NCBI RefSeq assembly: GCF_017921815.1 | Contig: NZ_JAGEMM010000002.1 | Location: forward strand, 744,001 to 808,000 | Direction: 5' to 3' | DNA from: Microvirga antarctica | Lineage (GTDB): Bacteria > Pseudomonadota > Alphaproteobacteria > Rhizobiales > Beijerinckiaceae | Length of the DNA: 64,000 nt | Shown here: one piece after another, positions 20,435 through 29,813 of the stretch | How the letters are laid out: each line of letters opens with the position of its first letter | How positions within the stretch are numbered: position 1 is the stretch's first letter | Program-made: the position numbers and the translations under genes | Notes under the pieces: model-generated | What the model was told of the DNA's origin: nothing | Database searches by the model: none | Seen by the model: only the letters and a program-made list of their open reading frames with translations

Positions 20435-21655
20435 ATGTCCGATTTCCATCGCATCAAGCGCCTGCCGCCCTACGTGTTTGAGCAGGTCAATCGCATCAAG
20501 GCCGCTGCCCGGGCCGGTGGAGCGGATATTGTCGATCTCGGAATGGGAAATCCCGATCTTCCGGCGCCAAAGCACGTCATCGACAAGCTCGTCGAGACCG
20601 TCGGAAAGCCGCGCACCGATCGGTATTCTGCCTCGAAGGGCATCGTCGGTTTGCGCCGGGCCCAGGCCGCCTATTATGAGCGCCGCTTCGGGGTGAAGCT
20701 CAACCCGGACACCCAGGTGGTGGCCACGCTCGGCTCGAAAGAGGGCTTCGCCAACATGGCTCAGGCCATCACCGCCCCGGGCGACGTGGTGCTTGTTCCC
20801 AATCCCAGCTATCCGATCCACGCCTTCGGCTTCCTGATGGCCGGCGGGGTGATCCGGTCGGTGCCGGCCGAGCCGACGCCGGCATTCTTCCCCGCCGCCG
20901 AACGGGCCGTCGCGCACTCCATCCCCAAGCCGGTGGCTTTGGTGGTCTGCTATCCGTCGAACCCCACCGCTTACGTTGCGTCGCTCGATTTCTACCGCGA
21001 TCTCGTTGCTTTCGCGAAGAAACACGACCTCATTCTGCTGTCGGATCTGGCCTATTCGGAGGTCTATTTCGACGATTCAAACCCGCCGCCGTCGATCCTC
21101 CAGGTTCCGGGCGCGATCGATGTCGCTGTCGAATTCACCTCGATGTCGAAGACCTTTTCCATGGCGGGCTGGCGGATCGGCTTCGCGGTCGGCAACGAGC
21201 GCCTGCTCGCCGCTTTGGCGCGGGTGAAGTCCTATCTCGATTACGGCGCCTTCACGCCCGTTCAGGTGGCGGCCACGGCCGCGCTCAACGGTCCGGACGA
21301 TTGCATCCGCGAGATGCGCGCCACCTACAAGCGTCGCCGCGACGTGCTGATCGAGTCCTTTGGGAAGGCTGGCTGGGCGCTGCCCACTCCCACGGCGTCG
21401 ATGTTCGCATGGGTGCCGATTCCGGAGAAGTTCCGCTCTCTCGGCAGCCTCGAGTTCTCGAAGCTGCTCGTCGAGAAGGCCGACCTCGCGGTCGCGCCCG
21501 GGATCGGTTTTGGCGAGTTCGGCGACGATTACGTGCGGATCGCCCTCGTCGAAAACGAGCAACGCATCCGTCAGGCCGCGCGCAATGTCCGGAAATTCTT
21601 CGACGGCGCGGATTCGACCCTCCACAACATCATTCCGTTGAGCAAGGCGGTCTGA
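20435..21655 (+). CDS. Class I/II PLP aminotransferase (alanine or LL-diaminopimelate aminotransferase type)
   Basis: A 406-residue fold-type I aminotransferase. Seen: DLGMGNPDLPAP (substrate loop), RYSASKGI, the GSKEGFANM cofactor phosphate region, PSNPTAY with the conserved Asn, SDLAYSEVYF with the PLP-binding Asp and Tyr, and the Schiff-base lysine in SMSKTFSMAGWRIGF. It resembles the AlaC/DapL-like group often annotated beside hom in Rhizobiales, where it may feed the aspartate family pathway. GAGGG is placed upstream of the ATG at 20435. The gene is followed after 82 bases by hom. Confidence 0.92.
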   Translation: MSDFHRIKRLPPYVFEQVNRIKAAARAGGADIVDLGMGNPDLPAPKHVIDKLVETVGKPRTDRYSASKGIVGLRRAQAAYYERRFGVKLNPDTQVVATLGSKEGFANMAQAITAPGDVVLVPNPSYPIHAFGFLMAGGVIRSVPAEPTPAFFPAAERAVAHSIPKPVALVVCYPSNPTAYVASLDFYRDLVAFAKKHDLILLSDLAYSEVYFDDSNPPPSILQVPGAIDVAVEFTSMSKTFSMAGWRIGFAVGNERLLAALARVKSYLDYGAFTPVQVAATAALNGPDDCIREMRATYKRRRDVLIESFGKAGWALPTPTASMFAWVPIPEKFRSLGSLEFSKLLVEKADLAVAPGIGFGEFGDDYVRIALVENEQRIRQAARNVRKFFDGADSTLHNIIPLSKAV

Positions 21656-21737
21656 GGCGCGGCGTCTGCCGCTTCGCATGGACATGGGCCCAGAGCAGTC
21701 GTAAAGAGCAGCGACTTTTCCATAGGAGCCCTTCTCC

Positions 21738-23060
21738 GTGACACGTCCTCTTCGGGTCGGCATTGCCGGCCTTGGCACGGTTGGTGCCTCGGTCATCAAG
21801 ATCCTCGCCCGCCGCAATGCAGTTCTGACGCAGCGCTACGGCCGTCCGGTCGAGGTCACGGCTGTCTCGGCACGGGACCGGACGAAGAACCGCGGCTTTG
21901 ATGTCGCCGACTATCAATGGTTCGACGATCCGATCGCGCTCGCGACCTCGCCTGACGTGGATTGCGTGGTCGAGCTTGTCGGAGGTTCCGAAGGGGCGGG
22001 CCGGGAAATCGTCGAGGCCGCGTTGCGCGCTGGCAAGCACGTGGTCACCGCCAACAAGGCGCTTCTCGCCCAGCACGGTCTGGAACTTGCGCGCCTTGCC
22101 GAGGCGAATGGCGTGGCGCTCGCCTTCGAGGCGTCGGTGGCGGGCGGCATCCCGGTGATCAAGACCCTGCGCGAGGCGCTACCGGGCAATGCCATCTCGC
22201 GGCTCTACGGAATTCTCAATGGGACCTGCAACTACATCCTCTCGCGAATGGAGATTGAGGGTCTGACATTCCAGGAATGCCTGAAGGACGCGCAGCGCCT
22301 GGGCTATGCGGAAGCGGACCCGACGTTTGACGTGGAAGGCTTCGACACCGCCCACAAGCTCGCCATCCTGACCAGTCTGGCGTTCGAGACGGAGGTCGAC
22401 CTTGAGGCGATCTACGTCGAGGGGATTTCGTCCATCACGCCGCTTGATCTCACGATGGCGTCCGAACTCGGTTTCCGGATCAAGCTTCTGGGCGTGGCCG
22501 AGCGCAACGCCATGGGCATTGAGCAGCGGGTCCATCCCACGATGGTGCCCAAGAGCTCTGCCATCGCGCAGGTGATGGGCGTCACGAACGCGGTGACGAT
22601 CGACGCCGACGCCATCAAGGAACTGACCTTGATCGGCCCTGGAGCCGGAGGCGATGCCACTGCCTCGGCCGTGGTCGCAGATATCGCCGATGTCGTGCTC
22701 GGGAAGGCCGATCACCCGTTCGGATGCTCCGTCGACAGGCTTGAGAAGGCGACGCGCTCGCCGATGCAGCGGCACGAGGGCGGCTACTACATTCGCCTGA
22801 CTGTGCATGACCGCCCGGGCGTCGCGGCAGGTGTTGCCACCCGGATGGCCGAGGCTGATATTTCGCTTGAAAGCATTCTGCAGAAACGATCCGAGAAAGC
22901 TGCTAATCAGGATCCGCACGGACGTTCAGGTGCGCCGGTCCCGCTGGTGCTCATCACCTACGCGGCCACGGAATCGGCAATCCGGTCGGCCGTCGAGCGG
23001 ATCTCGGAGGACGGGCTGATCGCGGAGCCACCTCAGGTGATCCGGATCGAACGCGAATAA
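21738..23060 (+). CDS. hom: Homoserine dehydrogenase
   Basis: A 440-residue monofunctional enzyme reducing aspartate semialdehyde to homoserine, en route to threonine and methionine. The N-terminal NAD(P) motif is VGIAGLGTVG, then AANKALL-like TANKALLA, the homoserine dehydrogenase signature GILNGTCNYILSRME with the following YAEADPTFDVEGFD, and a C-terminal ACT domain (about residues 350-440, RLTVHDRPGVAAGVA) for feedback control. The start is GTG at 21738, with AGGAG 10 bases upstream and the conserved start immediately after it. Confidence 0.97.
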   Translation: MTRPLRVGIAGLGTVGASVIKILARRNAVLTQRYGRPVEVTAVSARDRTKNRGFDVADYQWFDDPIALATSPDVDCVVELVGGSEGAGREIVEAALRAGKHVVTANKALLAQHGLELARLAEANGVALAFEASVAGGIPVIKTLREALPGNAISRLYGILNGTCNYILSRMEIEGLTFQECLKDAQRLGYAEADPTFDVEGFDTAHKLAILTSLAFETEVDLEAIYVEGISSITPLDLTMASELGFRIKLLGVAERNAMGIEQRVHPTMVPKSSAIAQVMGVTNAVTIDADAIKELTLIGPGAGGDATASAVVADIADVVLGKADHPFGCSVDRLEKATRSPMQRHEGGYYIRLTVHDRPGVAAGVATRMAEADISLESILQKRSEKAANQDPHGRSGAPVPLVLITYAATESAIRSAVERISEDGLIAEPPQVIRIERE

Positions 23061-23137
23061 TCGAACGGGCCTGCGGGTCCGCCATTCAAGCGCAGAGAGC
23101 CGACTGGCTCCGCCTGCAAAAGGGAGACGATCCATCC

Positions 23138-24136
23138 ATGTCGCAGGGCATCACAGTCCAGCCGGGCCAGCTCATCGAACGCATCCTGACCCTCGAACTC
23201 GTGCGCGTCACCGAGCGCGCGGCAGTTGCCTCCGCCAGACTGCGCGGACGCGGTAACGAGAAGGCGGCCGACCAGGCGGCCGTGGACGCCATGCGGCGGG
23301 AACTGAACAAGCTTCCCATCGACGGCACGGTTGTGATCGGCGAGGGCGAGCGCGACGAGGCGCCGATGCTGTTCATCGGCGAGAAGGTCGGCAACAAGAA
23401 CGGCCCGAAGGTGGATATCGCCGTCGATCCCCTCGAAGGCACGACGCTGTGCGCCAAGGACATGCCGGGCTCCATCGCCGTGATGGCCATGGCCGAATCC
23501 GGCACGCTGCTGGCCGCTCCCGACGTCTATATGCACAAGATCGCCATCGGCCCCGGCTATCCCCAGGGCACCATCGATCTCGATGCGTCACCGGAAGAGA
23601 ACCTCAACAATCTGGCCAAGGCCAAGGGCGTGAAGGTCCAGGAACTGACAGCCCTCGTGCTTGATCGGCCGCGCCACGAGGCGCTGATCGCGTCTCTGCG
23701 CAAGCTCGGCGTCGGCGTTCGCCTGATCTCGGACGGCGACGTGGCCGGCGTGATCTTCACGACCCAGCCGCAGGAGACCGGCATCGATATCTATCTCGGC
23801 ATCGGCGCTGCCCCTGAGGGCGTGCTGGCGGCCGGCGCCTTGCGGTGCATCGGTGGCCAGATGCAGGCGCGGCTCATCCTCGACACCGAGGAAAGTCGCT
23901 CTCGCGCCCTGCAGATGGGAGTGACCGATCCGAACCGGAAATACGACATGAAGGACCTGGCCCGCGGCGACGTGATCGTGGCCGCGACCGGGGTCACCGA
24001 TGGCGGCCTCCTCAAGGGCGTCAAGTTCGGCGAGAAGGTGATCACCACCGAGACGATTGTCTACCGGTCGGCAACCGGCACGGTCCGGCGCATCTTCGGC
24101 GAGCACCGGGAACTGTCGAAATTCCATCTGGATTAA
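23138..24136 (+). CDS. glpX: Class II fructose-1,6-bisphosphatase
   Basis: A 332-residue GlpX-type phosphatase of gluconeogenesis (in some bacteria also sedoheptulose bisphosphatase). Motifs: VIGEGERDEAPM, DIAVDPLEGTTLCA (metal and phosphate site), and GIGAAPEGVLAAGALRC near the centre. GGGAG precedes the ATG. It follows hom by 77 bases and ends at a strong hairpin, so aminotransferase-hom-glpX may be one transcript. Placement of glpX after hom is typical of alphaproteobacteria. Confidence 0.96.
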   Translation: MSQGITVQPGQLIERILTLELVRVTERAAVASARLRGRGNEKAADQAAVDAMRRELNKLPIDGTVVIGEGERDEAPMLFIGEKVGNKNGPKVDIAVDPLEGTTLCAKDMPGSIAVMAMAESGTLLAAPDVYMHKIAIGPGYPQGTIDLDASPEENLNNLAKAKGVKVQELTALVLDRPRHEALIASLRKLGVGVRLISDGDVAGVIFTTQPQETGIDIYLGIGAAPEGVLAAGALRCIGGQMQARLILDTEESRSRALQMGVTDPNRKYDMKDLARGDVIVAATGVTDGGLLKGVKFGEKVITTETIVYRSATGTVRRIFGEHRELSKFHLD

Positions 24137-24146
24137 GACGTTACAC

Positions 24147-24177
24147 TTCCTTCCTCGCCTAATAGGCGAGGAAGGAA
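24147..24177 (+). terminator. Perfect 13-bp hairpin after glpX
   Basis: Perfect inverted repeat, 24147-24159 with 24165-24177, loop TAATA, starting 10 bases after the glpX stop. No long T run follows, so termination may be inefficient or factor-assisted. Confidence 0.7.
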
Positions 24178-24204
24178 TTCGTCGCTTGTGAAGCCGAGGG
24201 AGCC

Positions 24205-24657
24205 ATGGGTGAACCGGTGATCCTGATCCGCCCCGTAGAGCCCGGCGACCGAGAGGCATGGCAGGCGCTGTGGGAGGGATATCTTGCCTTCTACAAGGCG
24301 GCTCTCTCGCCTGACATCACGCAGTCCACCTGGGCCCGCCTCCACGATCCTTCGGAGCCAGTTCATGGCCTCGTGGCAGTCCTGAACGGCGATGTCGTAG
24401 GCATCGTCCATTACCTTTTCCATCTTTCGACCTGGACAAAGGGTTCCTACTGCTATCTCGAGGATCTCTATGCCTCCGACAAGGCGCGCAATCGCGGCAT
24501 CGGGCGTCACCTGATCGAGGCCGTCGCAGACCGGGCCCGTGAAGCAGGCGCCGCCAGGCTCTACTGGAATACTCACGAGACCAACGAGACGGCCCGGGCG
24601 CTCTACGACAAGGTTGCGGTGCGGAGCGGTTTTCTTCAGTACCGGCTCCCGGTCTGA
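24205..24657 (+). CDS. GNAT family N-acetyltransferase
   Basis: A 150-residue GCN5-related acetyltransferase with IRPVEPGDREAW at strand 1, YLEDLYASDKARNRGIGRHLIEA (acetyl-CoA-binding motif A with the R-x-x-G-I-G signature near residues 97-102), and WNTHETNETARALYDK near motif B. Substrate is unknown; similar proteins acetylate small amines or polyamines. GAGGGAG precedes the ATG. The next gene, pncA, starts 17 bases downstream, suggesting one operon. Confidence 0.9.
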   Translation: MGEPVILIRPVEPGDREAWQALWEGYLAFYKAALSPDITQSTWARLHDPSEPVHGLVAVLNGDVVGIVHYLFHLSTWTKGSYCYLEDLYASDKARNRGIGRHLIEAVADRAREAGAARLYWNTHETNETARALYDKVAVRSGFLQYRLPV

Positions 24658-24674
24658 CCGATCAGGGCAACGCC

Positions 24675-25304
24675 ATGCTGTCGACGGACCTGCTCATCGT
24701 CACCGACGTCCAGCACGATTTCCTCCCGGGCGGAGCGCTGGCGGTTGCAAACGGGCACGAGATTCTGGGGCCGATCAACAGGATCGCCGGTCTCTTTCGC
24801 CACGTCATCCTGACGCAGGACTGGCATCCTCCGGGCCATCTCTCCTTTGCCTCAAGCCATCATGGCCGACGCCCGTTCGAGACAATGAAGGCGCCCTACG
24901 GGCAGCAAATCCTCTGGCCCGATCACTGCGTCCAGGGGACTTTCGGCGCAGAAATCTCGCGCGACCTCCACATTCCGCATGCGGAACTCATCATCCGCAA
25001 AGGCTATGAGCCCGGCATCGACAGTTATTCGGCTTTTATCGAGGCTGACAGAAGCACGAAGACCGGCCTGACTGGTTATCTGCGCGAGCGTGGCTTTCGG
25101 CGGATCTTCGTGGCCGGCCTCGCCACCGATTTCTGTGTCGGCTGGACAGCACTGGACGCCCAGGCTGCGGGTTTCGAGACGCTGCTGATCGCCGATGCGT
25201 CGCGGGCCATCGACACCAATGGGTCGCTGGATGTCATCCGGACCGATCTGGCTGCGGCCGGAGTCGCCGTCATCGACAGTTCGAATCTGGATGACCAGAA
25301 TTGA
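24675..25304 (+). CDS. pncA: Nicotinamidase
   Basis: A 209-residue isochorismatase-fold hydrolase turning nicotinamide into nicotinate for NAD salvage. The catalytic triad is visible as Asp11 (VTDVQHDF), Lys109 (IIRKGYE) and Cys154 (ATDFCVGWTAL); metal ligands lie in TQDWHPPGH (Asp49, His51, His55). The conserved cis-peptide region and NQ-type C-terminus are normal. It shares a likely operon with the GNAT gene and converges on rimO with 7 bases between stops. Confidence 0.95.
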   Translation: MLSTDLLIVTDVQHDFLPGGALAVANGHEILGPINRIAGLFRHVILTQDWHPPGHLSFASSHHGRRPFETMKAPYGQQILWPDHCVQGTFGAEISRDLHIPHAELIIRKGYEPGIDSYSAFIEADRSTKTGLTGYLRERGFRRIFVAGLATDFCVGWTALDAQAAGFETLLIADASRAIDTNGSLDVIRTDLAAAGVAVIDSSNLDDQN

Positions 25305-25311
25305 ACTGCCG

Positions 25312-26628
25312 TTAGACGGCGACCCCGTGGAGGTCGTATTCATCCGCGCGTTCGATTTTCACCGTCACGATATCGCCGGCGCGCAGGGGCCTGCGGGACC
25401 CCACATAGACCGAGCCGTCGATTTCCGGCGCGTCATATTTTGAGCGGCCGCGCGCCACAGTCGTGCCGGGCTCGTCAATGATGACCTGAAGGCGTTTGCC
25501 GACCTTTGCCTTCTGGATCCGCGCGCTGATATCGCGCTGGGTTTTCATGAAACGGTGCCAGCGGGCGTCCTTCACTTCGGGCGGAACGGGCCCCCCCAGC
25601 GCGTTGGCGGGTGCGCCGTCGACCGGTTCGTACCGGAAGCAGCCGACCCGGTCGAGCTTGGCCTCCGCGAGCCATTCCATGAGGAAATCGACATCGGCCT
25701 CCGTCTCGCCCGGGAAACCGACGATGAATGTCGAGCGGATCGCCAGATCCGGGCAGATTTCACGCCACCGGCGGATGCGCTCGAGGGTCTTTTCCTGGTG
25801 AGCTGGCCGCCGCATGGCCTTGAGGACAGACGGGGAGGCGTGCTGGAAGGGGATGTCGAGGTAAGGCAGGATCTTGCCCTCGGCCATGAGGGGGATGACT
25901 TCGTCAACGTGAGGATACGGATAGACATAGTGCATGCGCACCCACATCCCCATCTCGCCCAACTCCCGCGCCAGCTCATAGAAGCGGGTCCGGACCTCCC
26001 GGTCCTGCCAAAGGCTGGGCTGGTACTTGATGTCCAGGCCGTAGGCGCTCGTATCCTGCGAGATCACGAGCAATTCCTTGACCCCGGCCTTGGCCAGTTT
26101 CTCGGCCTCGCGCAGCACTTCGCCGATCGGCCGGCTGACGAGATCGCCGCGCAGCTTCGGGATGATGCAGAACGAGCAGCGGTTGTTGCAGCCCTCGGAA
26201 ATCTTCAGGTAGGCATAGTGCCGGGGGGTGAGCTTGATGCCCTGCGGGGGCACGAGGTCGAGAAAGGGGTCGTGGACCGGCGGGGCTGCCAAGTGCACCG
26301 CACCGACCACGCTCTCATATTGCTGCGGTCCGGTGATCGCCAGAACGTTTGGGAACCGGTCGCGGATCTGCTCTGGCTCCGCGCCCATGCAGCCGGTGAC
26401 GATCACCTTGCCGTTTTCCGCCATGGCGAGGCCGATGGCGTCGAGGGATTCCGCCTTGGCGCTGTCGAGAAAGCCGCAGGTATTGACGATGACCACGTCC
26501 GCGCCGTCGTGTTTCTTGGTCAGTTCATAGCCCTGCGACCGCAATTGCGTGATGATCCGCTCCGAATCGACCAGGGCCTTGGGGCATCCCAGCGATACGA
26601 ACGACACTTTTGGAGCGGGAGCATTCAT
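25312..26628 (-). CDS. rimO: Ribosomal protein S12 methylthiotransferase RimO
   Basis: A 438-residue radical-SAM enzyme that methylthiolates an aspartate of ribosomal protein S12. The N-terminal MTTase domain has Cys15, Cys51 and Cys80 for one 4Fe-4S cluster; the radical-SAM motif [11 protein letters not shown] provides Cys147, Cys151 and Cys154; a C-terminal TRAM domain ends near [13 protein letters not shown]. The ATG at 26628 is used because the conserved [17 protein letters not shown] begins there; the upstream in-frame start at 26676 is less likely. The ribosome binding site is weak. Confidence 0.95.
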   Translation of the reverse strand: MNAPAPKVSFVSLGCPKALVDSERIITQLRSQGYELTKKHDGADVVIVNTCGFLDSAKAESLDAIGLAMAENGKVIVTGCMGAEPEQIRDRFPNVLAITGPQQYESVVGAVHLAAPPVHDPFLDLVPPQGIKLTPRHYAYLKISEGCNNRCSFCIIPKLRGDLVSRPIGEVLREAEKLAKAGVKELLVISQDTSAYGLDIKYQPSLWQDREVRTRFYELARELGEMGMWVRMHYVYPYPHVDEVIPLMAEGKILPYLDIPFQHASPSVLKAMRRPAHQEKTLERIRRWREICPDLAIRSTFIVGFPGETEADVDFLMEWLAEAKLDRVGCFRYEPVDGAPANALGGPVPPEVKDARWHRFMKTQRDISARIQKAKVGKRLQVIIDEPGTTVARGRSKYDAPEIDGSVYVGSRRPLRAGDIVTVKIERADEYDLHGVAV

Positions 26629-26785
26629 CCGCGGGCATCCATCTCTGACACGTGTTTGAACTGCCCAGGCCGGCACCCTGTGGCGGGCGGCACGCAGTCA
26701 CGACAAAACGGGCTGGGCGGGTCGTGAGACACCATCACAGCCGGATTTGCAAGGATATTCTGATGGTCGTGGGGTTGAGCGACCC

Positions 26786-27028
26786 TTACTCGACGTCCCG
26801 GAAGTACGGCTCGACAAGGCCCTTGAGCTTGATCGTCATCAGGTTGCCGGCCCGATCCTTGGCCGTTCCCGCGGTCAGGCGCACCCAGCCTTCGCTGACG
26901 CAATACTCATCGACATTGGTCTTGTCGACGCCCTTGAAGCGGACACCCACGCCGCGCTCGAGCAGCTTCTCATCGTAAAAGGGGCTGTTCGGGTTGCCGG
27001 ACAGGCGATCGGGAGGGGTGTCGGTCAT
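26786..27028 (-). CDS. DUF3297 family protein
   Basis: An 80-residue protein beginning TDTPPDRLSGNPNSPFY and containing GVGVRFKGVDKTNVDEYC, the characteristic DUF3297 sequence seen widely in proteobacteria. It is predicted to be soluble, mostly beta. The start at 27028 is chosen because the family begins there; the longer frame to 27235 includes sequence of another reading of the neighbouring gene. Function is unknown. It lies 157 bases upstream of rimO on the same strand. Confidence 0.85.
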   Translation of the reverse strand: MTDTPPDRLSGNPNSPFYDEKLLERGVGVRFKGVDKTNVDEYCVSEGWVRLTAGTAKDRAGNLMTIKLKGLVEPYFRDVE

Positions 27029-27143
27029 AGGTCGCGAATTCCGAATGAGGGGCCAGGGTTGCGGCCAGAGATAGCCAATTCCGGTTCCAATGCAAACGGC
27101 GAGTGCGCCGGACGGTCCCGCGCCTCGACTGATGTCCCTGGTG

Positions 27144-27623
27144 TCAGGTCGGAGCGACCGCCTCCGCCTGACAGACATCGACCCAGGCGGCGGATGCAAG
27201 ATCAGCCATAAGGTCAGGCGAAACCCTGACAGCACTGTGGATCGCGCCAGCCGCCGGGATCACCTCATCGAAGGCCTTGAGGGACACATCGCAATAGACC
27301 GGCAGCGCGGTTGCCAGCCCGAAGGGACAGACACCGCCGACGGGATGACCGGTCACGGCCTCCACCTCGTCGCCGGCAAGCATCCGGGCCTTTCCGCCAA
27401 ACGTCGCTTTGATCTTGCGATTGTCCAGCCTGGCATCGCCCCGCGTGACCACAAGAACGACGCGATCGCCGATCCTGAGCGACAGGGTCTTGGCGATCTG
27501 GCCGGGGACGACCCCGTGACCCGCCGCAGCCAGCTCCACCGTGGCGGTGCTCGTCGATAGTTCGATGATCGTGAGTTGGGGCGCCTTCTCGGCGAGGAAC
27601 GCCCGGACGGATTCGAGGCTCAT
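27144..27623 (-). CDS. YbaK/EbsC family aminoacyl-tRNA deacylase-like protein
   Basis: A 159-residue single-domain protein of the YbaK/ProX editing family. Conserved features: GVVPGQIAKTLSL with the catalytic lysine, a central DARLDNRKIKATFG, and the loop VTGHPVGGVCPFGL that closes the site. Such proteins hydrolyse mischarged tRNAs (for example Cys- or Ala-tRNAPro). Its specificity cannot be told. It is 16 bases downstream of the outer-membrane protein gene on the same strand. Confidence 0.9.
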   Translation of the reverse strand: MSLESVRAFLAEKAPQLTIIELSTSTATVELAAAGHGVVPGQIAKTLSLRIGDRVVLVVTRGDARLDNRKIKATFGGKARMLAGDEVEAVTGHPVGGVCPFGLATALPVYCDVSLKAFDEVIPAAGAIHSAVRVSPDLMADLASAAWVDVCQAEAVAPT

Positions 27624-27639
27624 GAAGAGAACCGTCCGA

Positions 27640-28539
27640 TCAGAATTTCATGCTCAGTCCGACCACGGGGCCGTGCAACACCATGTCGAACTCGTAGCGG
27701 CGGGTGCCCGAGCCCTGGGCATAGTCCACGCCGAGCGCGCGGTAGCCGATCACGCCCGAATAGGTCACACCCTGGTAGGTGCCGAACTCCATGCCGTACC
27801 CGGCAATGGCCTGCCACGAGAACTTGCTGCCGACGCCAAAGCCGCCGATATCGCCGCGCACGAAGAGTTCGTGGCCCGGAGCGAGATCATAACGGATTCG
27901 CGCGCCGATGACCGGGTCGACCCAGTCCACGGCGCCTGATTTCGCCACTGCGCGGCCCCCGATAAGCTCAAGGCCGGCAAGGTTCAGGGTTCCAACCAGA
28001 TCGAGCGAGAGATCGGCCTCCTGGTACCAGTAGCGCACGCCACCGAGGATATCGAATTTGAGCGCGCCGGCGCTCGCCACCTGATAGGCAGCCCCAACCT
28101 CGACGACCGCAAGCTGCGTGCTGAAATCGGCGGCAGCGCCCAGGGACCCGACCACGCCGGGGGCCAGCGAGCGCGTCCTGACAGTGTTTCCATCCAGACC
28201 GATTTTGGTCCAGACCGCATCCGCGTAGAGGGCGAGCGCACCGTTGCGCGCCTCGAAATTCCCCATTAGTGCCAGAAGCGTATCGGATTTCTCAACAATA
28301 TCAACGAAAGTGGCGTCGACCTTGACGGTGCGCCCTCGCACCGTTTGATTGCCGTTCATGGACACCAGCCACCCATAGGGGATGAACCGATAGCTCCACG
28401 GCGAGGTAACCGCGAGCGGTGCCTCGATGGGCACGGGGGATGGGTAGGGGATGTCGGCTGCCTGAGCCGTGACGGATAAACCTGCCAGACACATTGGCAA
28501 AAGCATTGCGCAAAGCGAGCGGCGTACCAGATGCCCCAT
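27640..28539 (-). CDS. Outer-membrane beta-barrel protein
   Basis: A 299-residue precursor with a signal peptide (VRRSLCAMLLPMCLAGLSVTAQA, cleavage before ADIPYP) and a body of alternating amphipathic strands ending in a C-terminal aromatic residue (GLSMKF), the usual BAM recognition pattern. The DIPYPSP start of the mature protein is seen in many rhizobial outer-membrane proteins. It lacks a recognised enzymatic motif. It is probably an integral outer-membrane protein of unknown role; it could be co-transcribed with the YbaK-like gene. Confidence 0.75.
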   Translation of the reverse strand: MGHLVRRSLCAMLLPMCLAGLSVTAQAADIPYPSPVPIEAPLAVTSPWSYRFIPYGWLVSMNGNQTVRGRTVKVDATFVDIVEKSDTLLALMGNFEARNGALALYADAVWTKIGLDGNTVRTRSLAPGVVGSLGAAADFSTQLAVVEVGAAYQVASAGALKFDILGGVRYWYQEADLSLDLVGTLNLAGLELIGGRAVAKSGAVDWVDPVIGARIRYDLAPGHELFVRGDIGGFGVGSKFSWQAIAGYGMEFGTYQGVTYSGVIGYRALGVDYAQGSGTRRYEFDMVLHGPVVGLSMKF

Positions 28540-28672
28540 GGTCCCAGATCCCTGAATCGGCGCCTTCCCTAGGGTTCGCCATTCAGCGCATCACTGCCGA
28601 TGGCCAAATCAAAGTCAAGGGAACACAGGGGACAGAACCGCCGGGCGCATCGGTCGCCCGGCGGGTGATCGG

Positions 28673-29638
28673 TCACTTGATGGCGGCGTCGTAGACAAAC
28701 AGCGTGGAATCATCGTCGTCAGGCATGAAATACGCACGCAAACCGGTGGCGGTTGATTCGACGAAGAACGGGTTCTGGGTCATGGGCAGGCCGGAGGGCG
28801 ACCAGAGTTCGATCGGCACCTGCCAGACGGGCCGGTTATCCTTGAGATCGACCACTTCGAATCCGCCGAGACGGAAGACCGGGCCGTCAGCGCTCGCCTT
28901 GTAGGCATTCAGGCCAGAGCACAGCATCCGCTGGCCGGCGAGAGAATGACAATCCTGGTAATCGATGTACTGCGCCGGGTTCATCACCCGCAGCTCTTCG
29001 GGCTTCGCATCAGCGTTGGTCACCTTGCCGTCCGCACCGATCGGCCACGCATAGAAGCGGCGGGAACCCCATGAGACTCCGTGCAGGGACTTGTTCTCGG
29101 CGTTGTGGACGATGCCGCCGATATGATCCTTGAACCTGAAGACTTCGAGGGCTTTCATGGTTTTGGGATCGACCTTGTAGATGATCGCCTGGCTGTTGGG
29201 CCGGTATTCTGCCACCGGTACCCAGAGGAATTCCCCATCGTAATCCATCCCGCCGGGATGATAGACCGTTCCTTCTCCCAGGATAAGGTCGCCCAAAAGC
29301 TTGCCGTCTGGACCGATCTTGAACAGGTGGCCCTGACCCTTGCCGGTGTCGCGGTCATAGCCGTCTTTCATCTCGGTATAGCGCGTGGTCGGCGTCTGGA
29401 TATCGACGGACGAGACAAAGAAATCATCGCCGATTTTGATCATGCCCTGGGGATGGAAGGTCTTGAACGGAATCTTGATGGCCGTGACCGGCTCCCACTT
29501 GGTGCCTCGCGTCAGCTTCAGAACCCGCTCGCCCAGCGCCGTATCGGCAGAAGCGGCGGGCTGTGCTGTCAAAGCGACGAGCGGGAGCGTCAGGATTGAA
29601 ATTGCCGCACAAAAAGAAGCGAGTCGTCGGGAAGTCAT
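28673..29638 (-). CDS. Secreted beta-propeller-like protein of unknown function
   Basis: A 321-residue precursor with a signal peptide (ASFCAAISILTLPLVALTAQPAASA). The mature part has short repeated strands such as HPQGMIKIGDDFFVSS, YHPGGMDYDGEFLWVPV and HGVSWGSRRFYAWPIG, which suggest a beta-propeller with 6-7 blades. It may belong to DUF6454, but this was not confirmed. The ATG at 29638 is preferred because GGAGG lies 5 bases upstream; the longer frame reaching 29815 would overlap the Ku start. Divergent from the Ku gene. Confidence 0.65.
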   Translation of the reverse strand: MTSRRLASFCAAISILTLPLVALTAQPAASADTALGERVLKLTRGTKWEPVTAIKIPFKTFHPQGMIKIGDDFFVSSVDIQTPTTRYTEMKDGYDRDTGKGQGHLFKIGPDGKLLGDLILGEGTVYHPGGMDYDGEFLWVPVAEYRPNSQAIIYKVDPKTMKALEVFRFKDHIGGIVHNAENKSLHGVSWGSRRFYAWPIGADGKVTNADAKPEELRVMNPAQYIDYQDCHSLAGQRMLCSGLNAYKASADGPVFRLGGFEVVDLKDNRPVWQVPIELWSPSGLPMTQNPFFVESTATGLRAYFMPDDDDSTLFVYDAAIK

Positions 29639-29813
29639 GGCGTCCTCCAACGCGGCAATTGACTGTGCCGCTTGTCCATCAATCATGAATCCGCAAGGGA
29701 TCCGGTGCAAGCGGAGACTCTGCCCTTGTCGCGCGACGCCGCGATGACGCTGATGCGCGATGAGGAACGTCACGGGTAGCGCCGAGTTGAGTTGGATCAA
29801 TCGGAGGACAGCC